Below, piece by piece: positions 12,900-24,615 of a DNA stretch of 64,000 nucleotides. The stretch spans positions 682,001 through 746,000 of the forward strand of contig WPIO01000111.1 of assembly GCA_009760855.2 (NCBI GenBank), in the 5' to 3' direction. Origin of the DNA: Cristatella mucedo. Its lineage: Eukaryota > Bryozoa > Phylactolaemata > Cristatellidae. Within the stretch, counting starts at the first letter, position 1. Each line of letters opens with the position of its first letter. A model generated the notes under the pieces. That model worked only from the letters and a program-made list of their open reading frames with translations, was not told where the DNA came from and did not search any database. The translations under genes and the position numbers were made by a program.

Positions 12900-13990
12900 T
12901 AGGCTTGTTTACAGAGAGTTTTTCGGAGTTCCTCAATACAAGATTTGCGTGCGACAGGCCGCCACTGATTGCAGGAGACTTCAGCAGCCATATTGCCAAT
13001 CCTGGCAGCAGCCAGGTCTACTCATTTCTAGACGGTAGGGAAGTTTGTACATCATGTTAATCATACCACTCACGTCGATAGCCAAATCCATAAGGAACGG
13101 CTCATCAGTCTCGTTTACAGTCTAGTTTGTTCCTGTTCAATTGCCGGATAATTTCGAGTTTTTCCTGCGATACACCATGAAAACCATGAACCGGAGAAAT
13201 TGCTTAAATCCAGTGAGGCCGGCAATCTTCGTGATCGGCACCGAGACTCGAAAAGCAGCCTCAATAGCCTCACTGACGCTACGATCATGACACTAAGGCT
13301 TGCCCTCGACAAACATGCTCCCGTACATTCTGTCCGTCCACAGAGTCGTGTTGGTTTCTTTCAGCAGTATACGAAAACAACTTTAAACGATGCACCGCGA
13401 TGAGTGCAGGCTTGAACGGCTGCTTAAAGAAGCTTGGGTCCGACCTCGATCTAGCCAATTTCAAGGACTTCCTCCGAGTCTACGTCCGGAAGCAAAACAA
13501 AAGCGAGGGCCTCCTATTTTCACTCAAAAACTGAATTCCTGCCAGTCTGACCCAAAATAGATTTATAGGACGGTGAGCAATTTGCAAGCCAATTCTAAGA
13601 TGTCTCACTTCCCAGATATTGACGCTCGGCAGACTAGTTTTACGCATTCTTCACTAACCAAATCGCCCACATTCATGCGTCCATAAAGCCTCCTCTGACT
13701 AAGCAATAGCTGAGCCGCAACCTGCGATCTTCGTTAAGAGATTTTCCATCGTTTCTTCACGCGATGTGACTACCTTTATAAAGTCTAGTAAAAAAGAGTT
13801 TGTCTCCTGGAGAACCTATACAATTCTTCCTGTGGTCTTCATTGTGAAATCGTCAAAGTGAGCTCCACAGTCTAGGACATATTCAGCAAAATCTTCTGCC
13901 GAGCCAACGGTCTTTAGGCAGAAGAGTGGAACAGCTAATCTACTTTCGATAACCGTGAGGGCACCAAAGTCGGCCGAAGCCTTTGACGCA
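12900..13990 (+). pseudogene. Decayed LINE fragment: endonuclease and linker region
   Basis: In plus-strand translation near 12920-13100 an APE-type endonuclease block is visible (PPLIAGDFSSHIANPG). A linker with ERLLKEAW and a PDIDARQT-like stretch follows near 13400-13680. Near 13860-13980 the sequence resembles the LINE-B C-terminal region in the opposite orientation (CCACAGTCTAGGACATATTC, then GAACAGCTAATCTAC). Many stops and frameshifts. Probably LINE-B or a related family, rearranged. Confidence 0.55.
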
Positions 13991-15410
13991 CGTTAGAAAT
14001 ATCTCTAACCTAACACCCGTTTATTCATTCCGGCTTTGTAGCATGACAGAAGGTTATATATTATAGTATACTAAGCACACAAGGCGTTGAAAACGACCTG
14101 TAGTATTTGAACTGGAGTTGGCTTGTAGTAGTTGAACAACAGTGCTCAAAGGTGCCAAACGCACTGAATGAAGATGGGTTGAATGACAAGCTTGAATGGC
14201 AGTTCAGGCCGTGTGCTGGAGGGATGGTGTAGGCTGGATGCACCTGAGAAGTCGGGCTCAGCCAAGAATGACTAATTACCAAGCATATAGGAGTGAACCA
14301 CAGCCCTCCCCCTCAAAGATTGGGCATAGTCCACGAGATAATAATAATAATAATAATAATGCACTTGATATGAGTAGCTTGTGGCAGCTGACCAGTGAGT
14401 AATAAATCATGCTGAGCTAGCACAGAACCGGCAGGGTAAGATGAGAAGAACGATGGTGGATGGTGGATGGATGAAGGACCGAAATGACAGTTAAATCAGT
14501 CGTGAGGCGATCGGCATGAGTGGAGTGTCTAGGGAACGTAGTGACCAGCTATCGGAATTGGAGGCTAAGTGTTGCCTGACAAACTCTGTGTTCCGTTGCT
14601 GCTGTGTGGGTGCTAAGCGTTATCTTGCCAATTCGGAACAGACTAGATTGAGATTGATGTGAGCCAAGGCAAAGCCGAGGAGTCCTATGGAGATCCCCCC
14701 CCCCCAGCTACCAACCCACAGTGTGACCTGTGTCCTGTGACCTGTGATCTGTGTCGGGGCGCCTGCCTAGCAGAGGTTTGTTTGAGAGGAGTAGAGCTAG
14801 AGTTGTAAGCAGCCGACTAGCCACTATCGTTGGGTGCTGTTTGTTGTACTTCTGTCAAACGAATACTCACACTGTAGTTAGCCAATCTCAAGAGTATCGC
14901 AGACCCAAGTGGTGTAGGCGATGTTGATTGAGTAGTCCAGCCACTAAATTTGTATTCGATACAAAGACAGAGTGAGATGAAAAGCAGACACGCAAGGCGG
15001 AAATCGCATCTAACATGGCTGTATGCAAGAGCGATCATGGAGCAACGGCACAGCAGTCCATCCTAGATGACTGTGTTGAGAGCCGCTTCGCCAGTGGGAA
15101 GCGAAACTGCACAGCAAGTATTCTGAAGCATCGGCGAAGGCGCAATTTTAAAATACAGAGAAACCGGAGGCCGTCCGCGGGTCAATGAGCGCCGAAAAGC
15201 TCGATCTCATGCAGCAACTTACCCGGCAACCTCCGCGTTCCGATCGAACTCACAGCATGCACCACTCACCCAACAGTGTTCAACACTGGGCTACGATGCC
15301 TCGGGTTATGACGCCTATGACGCATCAGCAGAATCCCAGAGCAGGATCCCTGGGTACGGCATGAGCTAATGTGCAAAAGAGCAAATTTAAAATTTCAGAT
15401 TTTCACACAA
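13991..15410. other. Unassigned DNA with small simple repeats
   Basis: Holds an (AAT)7-type run near 14339-14360, a poly-C run near 14695 and short TGTGACCTGTG repeats near 14720-14750. No coding sequence I can support. Confidence 0.45.
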
Positions 15411-16785
15411 GGTTATAATAATAATAATAATAATATTGCACTTGATAAAGCGCCCTCAGAGAACTTAATCTCTTTCTAGGCGCTTTACATTTGCTGCAAA
15501 GTGATACGCAATAGAATAGTAAGTAAAATCATGCTTGAAAAACAAACAAAATGAATAACATGGTTAGGGGTTACATGCACTGGGTCAGCATGCAAATGTG
15601 GTCAGTGGCAGCATGAACAGTGTCAGCACGCATAAGCACATCGAGGACGAATCACAAGGACCCACTAAATGCTGTCCTAAATAGGTATGTTTTTAAGTTT
15701 CTTTTAAATTTGGTCAGGTCAGGGGATGTTCTGATGCAGGTCGGGAGGGAGTTCCAGGCTGTGGGAGCATACGAGCTAAATGCACGGTCTCCAAAGGATT
15801 TAAGGTTTGTGCGAGGTATTTCTAGACTGTTGGATTCCGAAAAGCGAGTGGTACGATGCTTTGCCTGATGGGTTAGTGTATCTGAAAGATAGGCTGGAGC
15901 CATAGAATGAAGAGACCTAAAAGTGAGCGACAAAACCTTGAAGTCAATCCGTTGCTTGACTGGTAACCAGTGCAGGTCGGCGAGAAGTGGAGTAATGTGG
16001 CAACTGCGACGCTCACGACAGACAAGCCTAGCTGCAGAGTTTTGCACCAGCTGCAATCGCCTGATCGTACATGCTGGTAGGCCAGTCAGCAGTGATTTGC
16101 AGAAGTCGAGACGAGATGTCACGAATGCATGGACCAACTTGGACGTGGTATCCTTATCTAAACAAGCCCTAATTTTAGCAATGTTATGAAGCTGAAAATA
16201 GGCTGATTTGACTGTGGAGCTGATGTGGTCGTCTAACGAGAGGTCGCTTTGGAATATGACACCTAGATTTCGAGCTGATGCAACTGGAGATATGCTGGCA
16301 GAGCCAATTTTGAAAGTCAGCCTTTCCAATTTCTGAATAACACTAGGTTTGCCCATAACTAGTAGGTTAGTTTTATCATCGTTTAGTTTTAGAAAATTTG
16401 CTGCCATCCATGATCGGATGTCATCAATGCATGCAGCAAGTGAGTTGAGAGAATTTGAGGTGCTCGAAGGCTGGGAGGGATCAAAGCAAAGGTACAACTG
16501 AGTGTCATCCGCATAGAAGTGAAAGCCTAGATTGTGCTTGGCAATCACATCAGCGAGAGGGAGAGTATAAACGGTGAAAAGGACCGGACCTAGCACAGAG
16601 CCCTGAGGTACTCCATATTTTAGAGGTACTTCAGATGATCTTTGTCCATTCACGTCAACACTCTGGAGTCTCCCACTGAGATAGGACCTGAACCACTGCA
16701 GAGCAGTGCCAGTGATGCCCAGGCGAGATGAGAGGCGCTCTAGAAGTACTTTGTGATCGATGGTATCAAAAGCTGCCGAAAGATC
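15411..16785 (-). pseudogene. LINE-A copy, 5' truncated within RT
   Basis: Minus strand. An uninterrupted 333-codon frame (15652-16653) carries GVPQGSVLGPVLF, GFHFYADDTQLY and the C-terminal region ending FSGSL. It is followed by the 3' UTR and (AAT)n tail at 15417-15435. The element breaks off near 16785, inside the AAFDTID block, where the sequence turns unrelated (compare the longer copy at 41610). With no endonuclease or RT N-terminus it is dead, but the clean frame indicates recent insertion. Confidence 0.9.
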
Positions 16786-17080
16786 GACGAATCGAAAGAT
16801 CGAGGTTAAGCAACTAGGCTTCGGTCAGCGACGAGAGAGCTTATACACTGAGTGACTTACTTGGGTCCAGCCAGGTGGGATAAAGCCAAGCGAGTGGTCC
16901 ACCATTATGAAGCTACGTTGGTACACGAAGGGGCGAGGGTTGCGACCTCCGTTCTGTGTAAATAAAGGCACATCTAATCTGGTGCCCTGCGGTGCCTTAG
17001 CAAAATACGGCAGCTAGGTTAACTGGGGCGGTTCTAGGCTGAGGTGGTACCACGCCCACATGAGGAGAGTGGACAGTGGG
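16786..17080. other. Unassigned DNA
   Basis: Starts at the 5' break of the LINE-A copy. Contains AATAAAGG near 16960, a possible polyadenylation signal with no coding sequence assigned to it. Confidence 0.4.
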
Positions 17081-17085
17081 CACTT

Positions 17086-17318
17086 ATAATAATAATAATA
17101 ATAACGCACTTGATAAAGCGCCCTCAGAGAACTCAATCTCTCTCTAGGCGCTTTACATTTGTAATAATAATAATAATAATGCACTTGATAAAGCGCCATC
17201 AGAGAACTCAATCTCTCTCTAGGCGCTTTACATTTGTAATAATAATAATAATAATGCACTTAATAAAGCGCCCTCTGAGAAATCAATCTCTTTGTATGTG
17301 CTTTACATTTGCTGCAGT
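17086..17318 (-). repeat. Three tandem LINE-A 3'-tail monomers
   Basis: Three head-to-tail copies of a unit of about 75 bp. Each has (AAT)n, GCACTTGATAAAGCGCCCTC, the AGAGAAC...CAATCTCT stem and CTAGGCGCTTTACATTTG. Units one and two are nearly identical (17086-17160, 17161-17235) and the third is diverged (TTTGTATGTGCTTTACATTTG). This is the reverse complement of the terminal hairpin plus tail of LINE-A and contains no ORF sequence. Confidence 0.93.
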
Positions 17319-17424
17319 TGAAGACGCCTGAGAACGAAGTCCCTCCTATAGGAAGGCCATGGCAAGAGACTAAAGGAAGGAGCTAGTGGCAGATTCTGAA
17401 GTCGATGCACTGCTTAATAATATT

Positions 17425-17745
17425 AATAATTATAATATTATCAATACACTTGATAAAGCGCCCTCGGAGAACTCGATCTCCTTCTAGGCGCTTTACATTT
17501 GCTACAATGGGAAACGCGATAGAATGATGAGTAATATCACGATTGATAGACGACGTGAATAACATAGTTAGGGGTGCCGTGCACAGGGTCAGCATGCAAG
17601 TGTGGTTAGTGGCAGCATGCACAGTGTCAGCACGCATAAGCACATAAAGGACGAATCACAGTTACCCACCAATAAGTTCTTTTTAAATGTGGTCAAGTCA
17701 GGGCATTTTGTGACGTAAGTCGGAAAATACTTGTTGTGACGCAAG
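17425..17745 (-). mobile_element. LINE-A 3' tail
   Basis: Reverse-complement LINE-A 3' UTR: CACTTGATAAAGCGCCCTCG, the hairpin, then TTAGGGGTGCCGTGCACAGG and the repeated GCATGCA/GTCAGCA motifs. It fades near 17745 in the last ORF codons (a diverged TTTAAATGTGGTCAAGTCAG block). Confidence 0.8.
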
Positions 17746-18119
17746 TCGACTTAATGGGTAGATAGTTCAGGTCGTTGAGAATTGGTGTACTTCGGCAAGG
17801 GCGACAACCGCGACGGTAAAGCCTACCTACAGGGTTTTGATTTAACTGTGCATATCGCATCAAACAGGCTGAAAGACCTGCCAGTAGCTAGCTACGGATG
17901 GCGAATCTCGATGTCACGAATGCATGACCAGCTCGACTCTAATATTCTCGTCGAGGCAGGCCCGACTTTTTTGCCGTGGTAATTTTGTAAAAATGGGCAA
18001 ACTTTAGTTCGGAGCTGACGGGTTAATTAGTAAAGTTTCACTTTAAAGTTTCACTTAGAGTTAGTGAGCCCTTTAATCTTGGAGTAGTACTAATTAGCGT
18101 GCTCTCAAAATAGCCGAGC
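17746..18119. other. Unassigned DNA, possibly very old LINE-A remnant
   Basis: A few phrases resemble LINE-A RT C-terminal sequence in minus orientation (GGCGACAACCGCGACGGTAA near 17800, CTACAGGGTTTTGAT). No reading frame survives. Confidence 0.35.
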
Positions 18120-18262
18120 TGGTTTCCCCCCCCCCCTCTATGGTTAAGGTGCTCGCCCTGACCAAGGTCTGGCCGAGGTCGTAGGCTTGAGCCCTGTGGC
18201 ATATGTGAAGCACCTGAATAGAGATTAGGTTTTCTTGGGGTGCAATACAAATGAATTATATA
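18120..18262 (+). mobile_element. SINE-A copy 2
   Basis: GGTTAAGGTGCTCGCCCTGA, the ACCAAGGTCTGGCCGAGG block, a diverged B box (TAGGCTTGAGCCC), GCATATGTGAAGCACCTGAA and the AGAGATTAGGTTTTCTTGG tail. Preceded by a poly-C run (18127-18137). Confidence 0.82.
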
Positions 18263-18339
18263 TTGTATATATTATATATAACTAGTTTTGCAGTTTAGTT
18301 ATGTAGCTTTATCATTATTCATTTGAGACGACAGAAAAT

Positions 18340-19030
18340 CACGTGTTGACACTGCATTTTGCCATGCTTTCTTTACAGCATTTTTGACGTGCATAGAAAG
18401 AGATTTATTTCTCTGAGATGGCTATGCAAATGTCTTATTACTATTATTGTTATTATTGCTGTGATGCAAGTGTGATTGACAGCAATACATGGCGCTATAA
18501 AGTTACTGCAGCTCGTCGTACTGGAAGATATTTGTATAGTGTGCTTAAAGAACTGAATATGGTTTAGGCCCTTTGTAGATGCTGTGAAGAAAGCATGACC
18601 AAATAATCAGTTGTGACATTCGCAATGTCATCAAGCATGATATTGTAATATTTGACGATCCCAGGATCATCATGTATGTATGCGTAGTAGCAGCAATCAC
18701 TCCAGCTAAACATGCGTTCGGTTAGCTTAACTACTTTCAGCTACCTGCCGATTTCTGCTTAATTTAGTCACGATAGGTGGTTTTCAGTCGAATTGCAGTG
18801 GAAGTAAAATCTTTCATGTATTAATCCTTCAAATTTCTGTATGCTTCTTAGAAGAGCTAAATTTGTTCTAGGCCCTTAGCGAGCATACAAAATCAAGCGA
18901 CGGACAAGCCTGTCCTGCGATAGTCAGATCTTCTGCCCCTCAGTGCTCAGGTAGCATGCTCAGTAAACAGCAAGAATTACATGGTTAGGGGTAACATGCA
19001 TAAGGTCAATAAATAAGAAATGCGCTTGTC
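18340..19030. mobile_element. Degraded LINE-A tail fragments in both orientations
   Basis: At 18350-18460 a plus-orientation tail (AAAGAGATTTATTTCTCTGA then ATT-type repeats). At 18500-18680 a minus-orientation tail (TTTGTATAGTGTGCTTAAAG, AAGCATGACC, CAATGTCATCAAGCATGA). A piece with ACATGGTTAGGGGTAACATG lies near 18980. All are short and diverged, so exact borders are uncertain. Confidence 0.5.
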
Positions 19031-19261
19031 ACAGTGATTACATCGGACACTTCTGCCTAAACCGTGGTCTGCACCTTAGAGTATACGATGCTTGCTGCGG
19101 CGGCTATCCAGCCACTGTCGCAGAGTAACCTGAGAATGGTCCGACGCTGATGCCTGTCCACATCCGATGGAAACCACAACTTTGCTCGCAAAACTCTTGC
19201 TCCTTTTAACGTAGTCCTGTAATGGGCAGACGCAAGGCACACTATCCGGAAGGAAAAAGCT

Positions 19262-19330
19262 GGTACGTGACTAGTACGCGTACGTGACTAGTACTGACGC
19301 GGTACGTGACTAGTACTGAGCTGGTACGCG
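19262..19330. repeat. Short tandem repeat, about 22-24 bp unit
   Basis: Three imperfect copies of a unit containing GGTACGTGACTAGTACTGA with interspersed GCGTACGTGACTAG. GTACGTGACTAGTAC itself has partial dyad symmetry. Confidence 0.75.
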
Positions 19331-19542
19331 TAAGAGCTCGTGTGCGGCAGTGAGACGCGCTTGCTCTGGCTGCTACAGCGACCACACACGCGGTCCCCCA
19401 GCAGAGCGAAGCACGTGTACCCGAGCAGAAAGGCAGCGAGTAGCAGCAGCCCTCTTCGCATCCCGCGTCGCTGACGATCGAGGATGGACGACGCATTTGA
19501 GGAACTCGCACGCGAAAGAAGGTCACTGCTAGGATTATGCAT
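19288..19542 (-). CDS. Weak candidate: short N-terminal exon with signal anchor
   Basis: Minus-strand ORF of 84 codons starting at a true ATG. An Arg-rich stretch (RQRRGMRRG, residues about 23-31) precedes a strong hydrophobic segment of about 20 residues (LLLLAAFLLGYTCFALLG), then a Cys-containing hydrophilic tail. That is the pattern of a signal anchor or signal peptide. Its 3' third is made from the tandem repeat at 19262-19330, and no convincing downstream exon was identified. No family recognised; it may be chance. Confidence 0.25.
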   Translation of the reverse strand: MHNPSSDLLSRASSSNASSILDRQRRGMRRGLLLLAAFLLGYTCFALLGDRVCGRCSSQSKRVSLPHTSSYAYQLSTSHVPRQY

Positions 19543-19654
19543 TGGTTTCTCTTAGGCAGATAATTTAATTAGAAGGCTAGTTTAAACGTGAGGGATCAGC
19601 ATCTATCGAAATCTAGTTTGCTACGGATACGCAACCAAGGATCGTATCAAGCTA

Positions 19655-19795
19655 GGTTTGGTCTAGCGGTTAAGGTGCTCGCCCCGACCAAGGTCTAAAT
19701 GAGGTCGTGGGCTCGAGCCCCATGGCGTATGTGAAGCGCCTGAATAGAGATTAAGTTCTCTTGGGACGCTATATACATGAATTTTATTTATTTAT
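19655..19795 (+). mobile_element. SINE-A copy 3
   Basis: Best-preserved copy. It has GTCTAGCGGTTAAGGTGCTC, CCCGACCAAGGTCTAAATGA, the B box GTGGGCTCGAGCCCC, GTGAAGCGCCTGAATAGAGA, TTAAGTTCTCTTGGGACGCT and a T/A-rich tail. Confidence 0.88.
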
Positions 19796-20719
19796 ATTTA
19801 GGTGCAGGGTGGGGGAAGGCAAGCAGGATCACGTAGCAACCGACCCGCAACTAGATTCTCGGAGACGACTACAGTGGCTGACTTTTACACAGCGTGTTCT
19901 CACGTGCCATGTTCTGAACACCCCTGCCTCGCCGCCGAGTTACAAGAGCCACTTCAATTCAACCACGGCTTCCGCACACCGGGTGCTAACGTGAACTTGA
20001 TACAGCTCGCAAAAAGCGCTCAAACTACCGCACGGTCCTTGAGATGCAAGGGCGACATATCAACACGCTCTACACGGCACACTGTACGTACGTACTTTGA
20101 TTTTGTTAGCTTTCTGCGTGACATAGTTCGTGTGCGACGCGCCGATATTCCGGCAGAGCTACAGCGGGGACAAATCATCCTCAGTCAAGTGTCACGACAG
20201 TCGAGGACGTAGGGCCGACAGGCAGGAATTCATGGGCGACGGGAAGGCTGCAGTGAATAACAAAAGCTGAACAGTGCTGCTCCTGCCGATAATAAAAGGA
20301 AAAAAGAGCCGCGATGAGGCCTACGAGAGAATAGCCCGACTTGAGCGGATCAGCCGGTGAATACCTGCGAGAGCAATAACCAGCAAAGGATGTAAATAGG
20401 CTTCCGTGCAAGAATGCACGAAAGCATACCAAGAGGAGTGCAACAATAGGACCATCAGAAGTCCACGACAACCCCGTTAGTTACCCACCCCACCCCTTAG
20501 TTAAGCCAGAAAAAAGACCTGGTGGCGTTCCGAAGGCCTGCCACGAGACCAGCAAAAGGAGACGAGATGGGGTGTTTGAAGATCTTCGTAAGCTGTCCCT
20601 CCAGGCAGGGAAGACGCAAGGGCAGCTCGAACTCACGGAAATAATAGCGAAGTGCCGGCAGCCGGGAGAGGGAAATTACGGACTCGCCACGACACACCAA
20701 AGGTGGAGGCCAAGCGTGT
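19796..20719. other. Unassigned DNA
   Basis: Contains a 136-codon plus-strand ORF (19802-20212) without any motif I recognise, and minus-strand ORFs with hydrophobic stretches (20181-20471). There are no splice or family clues. It lies just upstream of the LTR-like repeat and could be part of that element. Confidence 0.35.
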
Positions 20720-20945
20720 GGTTATTTTGAGATTATGACACACTCGTTGGATTATGGGCTGCTGCGATGTATGGCACTAGTATATAAGCAACGGTGGCAA
20801 AGGCCCGACGAGTGAGATCTAGGACTTCAGGCGGGGGCTGTCGCGTAACGGTCCGCTGCGGAGTCTGTGTGAATAAACATCTTTGAGCTCGCTCCGGTGT
20901 TCTGTGCGGTATCGCGTACCTGCCGCTTAGAGAATGTCAAACTAC
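20720..20945 (+). repeat. LTR-like direct repeat, left copy
   Basis: Paired with 22803-23025. Shared blocks are GGTTATTTTGAGATTATGAC, GTTGGATTATG, GTATATAAGCAACG (TATA-like here), GCAAAGGCCCGACGAGTGAG, GTGTGAATAAAC (polyadenylation-like) and CTTAGAGAATG. A TATA box followed by a polyadenylation signal within about 230 bp is LTR architecture. The similarity runs through the ATG of the gag-like ORF, which is odd for an LTR because a primer-binding site should intervene. Confidence 0.6.
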
Positions 20946-21404
20946 GAAGCTATGTCGGCAGAAGCGACAGAGAGCCCACGCCAGGAGACGATGCTGGAAT
21001 ACCTGTATGTCGGGGACGACTTCGTAAGCTGCCTGCTCGAGTCGGAGAGAAGGCTTAATGAAAGAGGAGTCGATCCAGCTTGGTGGCACATGCACATATA
21101 TGTGTTCCTTGCGGGCGGTGCATTAACGTTCGCAGTGACCCTTCCTGACTCGGTGCAAGAGAACTTTGCCCAGCTGCGTGCAGCACTTGTAAAGGTTTTT
21201 GCAGGCCCTGACGGTGAAGAGAGGCTTCGGCGGTCGGACTTTCAGAGTGCCAGGAAAGCAGAGGCGATAGCACAGAAGCGGCTAGAGGTGGAGGTGGGTA
21301 AAGCGCGGCTGCTTCGGTCGGATTTGGCAAACGCTGGTCGGACTGAGGACGTCGACAAGAGTGACCGGGAGCGGCAGCAGCAAATGCTAACGGTGTCCCG
21401 GTAG
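20934..21404 (+). CDS. Gag-like protein, probably of an LTR element
   Basis: 156 codons from ATG (MSNYEAMSAEAT). The middle, about residues 45-90, has WWHMHIYVFLAGGALTFA followed by LPDSVQENFAQLRAALVKVF. This is the helical pattern of a Ty3-type capsid (a W...FL.G.A..W/F...LP motif, then a W/F..L...L...F helix). The C-terminal third is charged and coiled-coil-like (RLEVEVGKARLLRSDL). No zinc knuckle, protease or RT follows; downstream sequence is repetitive. Family assignment rests on pattern only. It could also be a domesticated gag-like host gene. Confidence 0.4.
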   Translation: MSNYEAMSAEATESPRQETMLEYLYVGDDFVSCLLESERRLNERGVDPAWWHMHIYVFLAGGALTFAVTLPDSVQENFAQLRAALVKVFAGPDGEERLRRSDFQSARKAEAIAQKRLEVEVGKARLLRSDLANAGRTEDVDKSDRERQQQMLTVSR

Positions 21405-21554
21405 TAGAAGGCAGAGCCAGCAGAGATGCCGCTGGAGCCCGCAGAGGCAGCGGCAGAGCTCGCAGAGGCTGCGTCCACGAGCGAGGCGGAAGCATCCGGC
21501 AACGTGACGGCAGCGTCCAGCGGAGCGACGGTTGCGTCCTGAAAAGAGACGGGA

Positions 21555-21659
21555 GCGTCTGCCAGAGAGATGGCAGCGTCTGCCAGAGAGGAAGCTCTGT
21601 CTGCCACACAGAAGGCTCTGTCTGCCCCAGAGGAGGCTCTGTCTGCCAGAGAGGTGGCG
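21555..21659 (+). repeat. Five 21-bp tandem repeats
   Basis: Unit resembles GCGTCTGCCAGAGAGGAAGC plus one base, five copies in register, encoding an ASAREEA-like heptad if read in frame. Looser versions of the same unit extend back to about 21420. A TGA near 21540 separates it from the gag-like ORF, so it is not continuous with it in the present sequence. Confidence 0.85.
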
Positions 21660-21673
21660 GCAGATTGGAAAGC

Positions 21674-22802
<1,129 letters not shown>

Positions 22803-23025
22803 GGCTATTTTGAGATTATGACACTGTCGTTGGATTATGCCACTGTCGTTGGATTATGCGCTGTTGCTATTAAGGGCAGTAGGATGTAAGCAACGTCGGC
22901 AAAGGCCCGGTGAGTGAGGTCGAGGACGCGGGGGCCAGTCATGTCCGTGTGAATAAACTTCTCTGAGCCGGCTTCGATGGTCTATGTTTTATCGTGTACT
23001 GGCCTCTAAGAGAATGTTAAACTAC
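22803..23025 (+). repeat. LTR-like direct repeat, right copy
   Basis: Counterpart of 20720-20945: GGCTATTTTGAGATTATGAC, a locally duplicated CACTGTCGTTGGATTATG, GTAAGCAACGTCGGCAAAGG, GTGTGAATAAACTTCTCTGA and GAGAATGTTAAACTAC. The TATA box is lost (GGATGTAAGC). Divergence from the left copy appears substantial, so the pair is old. Confidence 0.6.
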
Positions 23026-23424
23026 AAAGCCTCAGCCTCAGGTGTCTGACGACCGATCAGGCAAGGCTACTGCTGCAGACGCTCACTGCAGCCATGGCAG
23101 CAGACTGCAGCCACTGCCACTTGACATTTCGAGGGCTAAAGAGAGGCTTGCGGGTCACGTCGCCTCGTCTCCTCTCCTTCAGGGCCAGTCACAGGCGAGA
23201 ACGGGACCAGGCCGGCCGGTGCCACAGGTCAGCCAGTGCATGAGAAGCATGTCTGTCACGGTCAGATAGCGCCAGGAGAGCAGCAGCAGCAGCAGCCACA
23301 TGCGGTGGTGCTACCAAAGCGAATTCTCGTAATTATAGAAGCTCACTGCCGACCTGGTGCCAGCGAGCTGTCCTTTAGGCGGGTCGGCCGCCCACTTCAG
23401 CTAGGATTACGACCGGACGATGGA
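23026..23424. other. Unassigned DNA
   Basis: A CAG-repeat patch lies at about 23281-23298. No gene recognised. Confidence 0.4.
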
Positions 23425-23543
23425 CGGCACGGCTAAGGTACTCGCCCCGACCAAGGCCTGGCCGAGATCGTGGGCTCGAGCCCCGGAGCATATGCGAAGG
23501 GCCTGAATAGAGATTAAGTTCTCTTAGGCCACCATACAAATGG

Positions 23544-23547
<4 letters not shown>
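23425..23547 (+). mobile_element. SINE-A copy 4
   Basis: ACGGCTAAGGTACTCGCCCC, CCAAGGCCTGGCCGAGATCG, the B box GTGGGCTCGAGCCCC, GCATATGCGAAGGGCCTGAA, AGAGATTAAGTTCTCTTAGG, then ACCATACAAATGGATTA running into (TA)n. Confidence 0.85.
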
Positions 23548-23581
<34 letters not shown>

Positions 23582-23594
23582 CCATTTGTATGGT
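23531..23594. repeat. 64-bp perfect palindrome around (TA)n
   Basis: ACCATACAAATGGATTA (23531-23547) is followed by (TA)n and then its exact reverse complement TAATCCATTTGTATGGT (23578-23594). The left arm is the 3' end of the plus-strand SINE-A copy. Confidence 0.95.
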
Positions 23595-24428
<834 letters not shown>

Positions 24429-24467
<39 letters not shown>

Positions 24468-24615
24468 TTTGTGTAGCCCTCTTAATCTCTTCGGGTGCTT
24501 CACGTATGGCACTTACCACACGCGATCAGATCAGAGACCAGAGCTCTGGTGGTGTTGCCCAGCGCACGGCACGACTCAGCGAACAGATCAAAGGGCCGCT
24601 GGCAGTGGAGAAAGC
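24429..24615 (-). repeat. (TA)n plus second inverted SINE-A-like segment
   Basis: (TA)n to about 24463, then ATTCATTTGTGTAGCCCTCT, TTAATCTCTTCGGGTGCTTC, CACGTATGGC and on to GTGGAGAAAGCC. It parallels 23648-23801 at high identity. The pair flanks the LINE-B fragment, so the block may be a local duplication. Confidence 0.75.
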
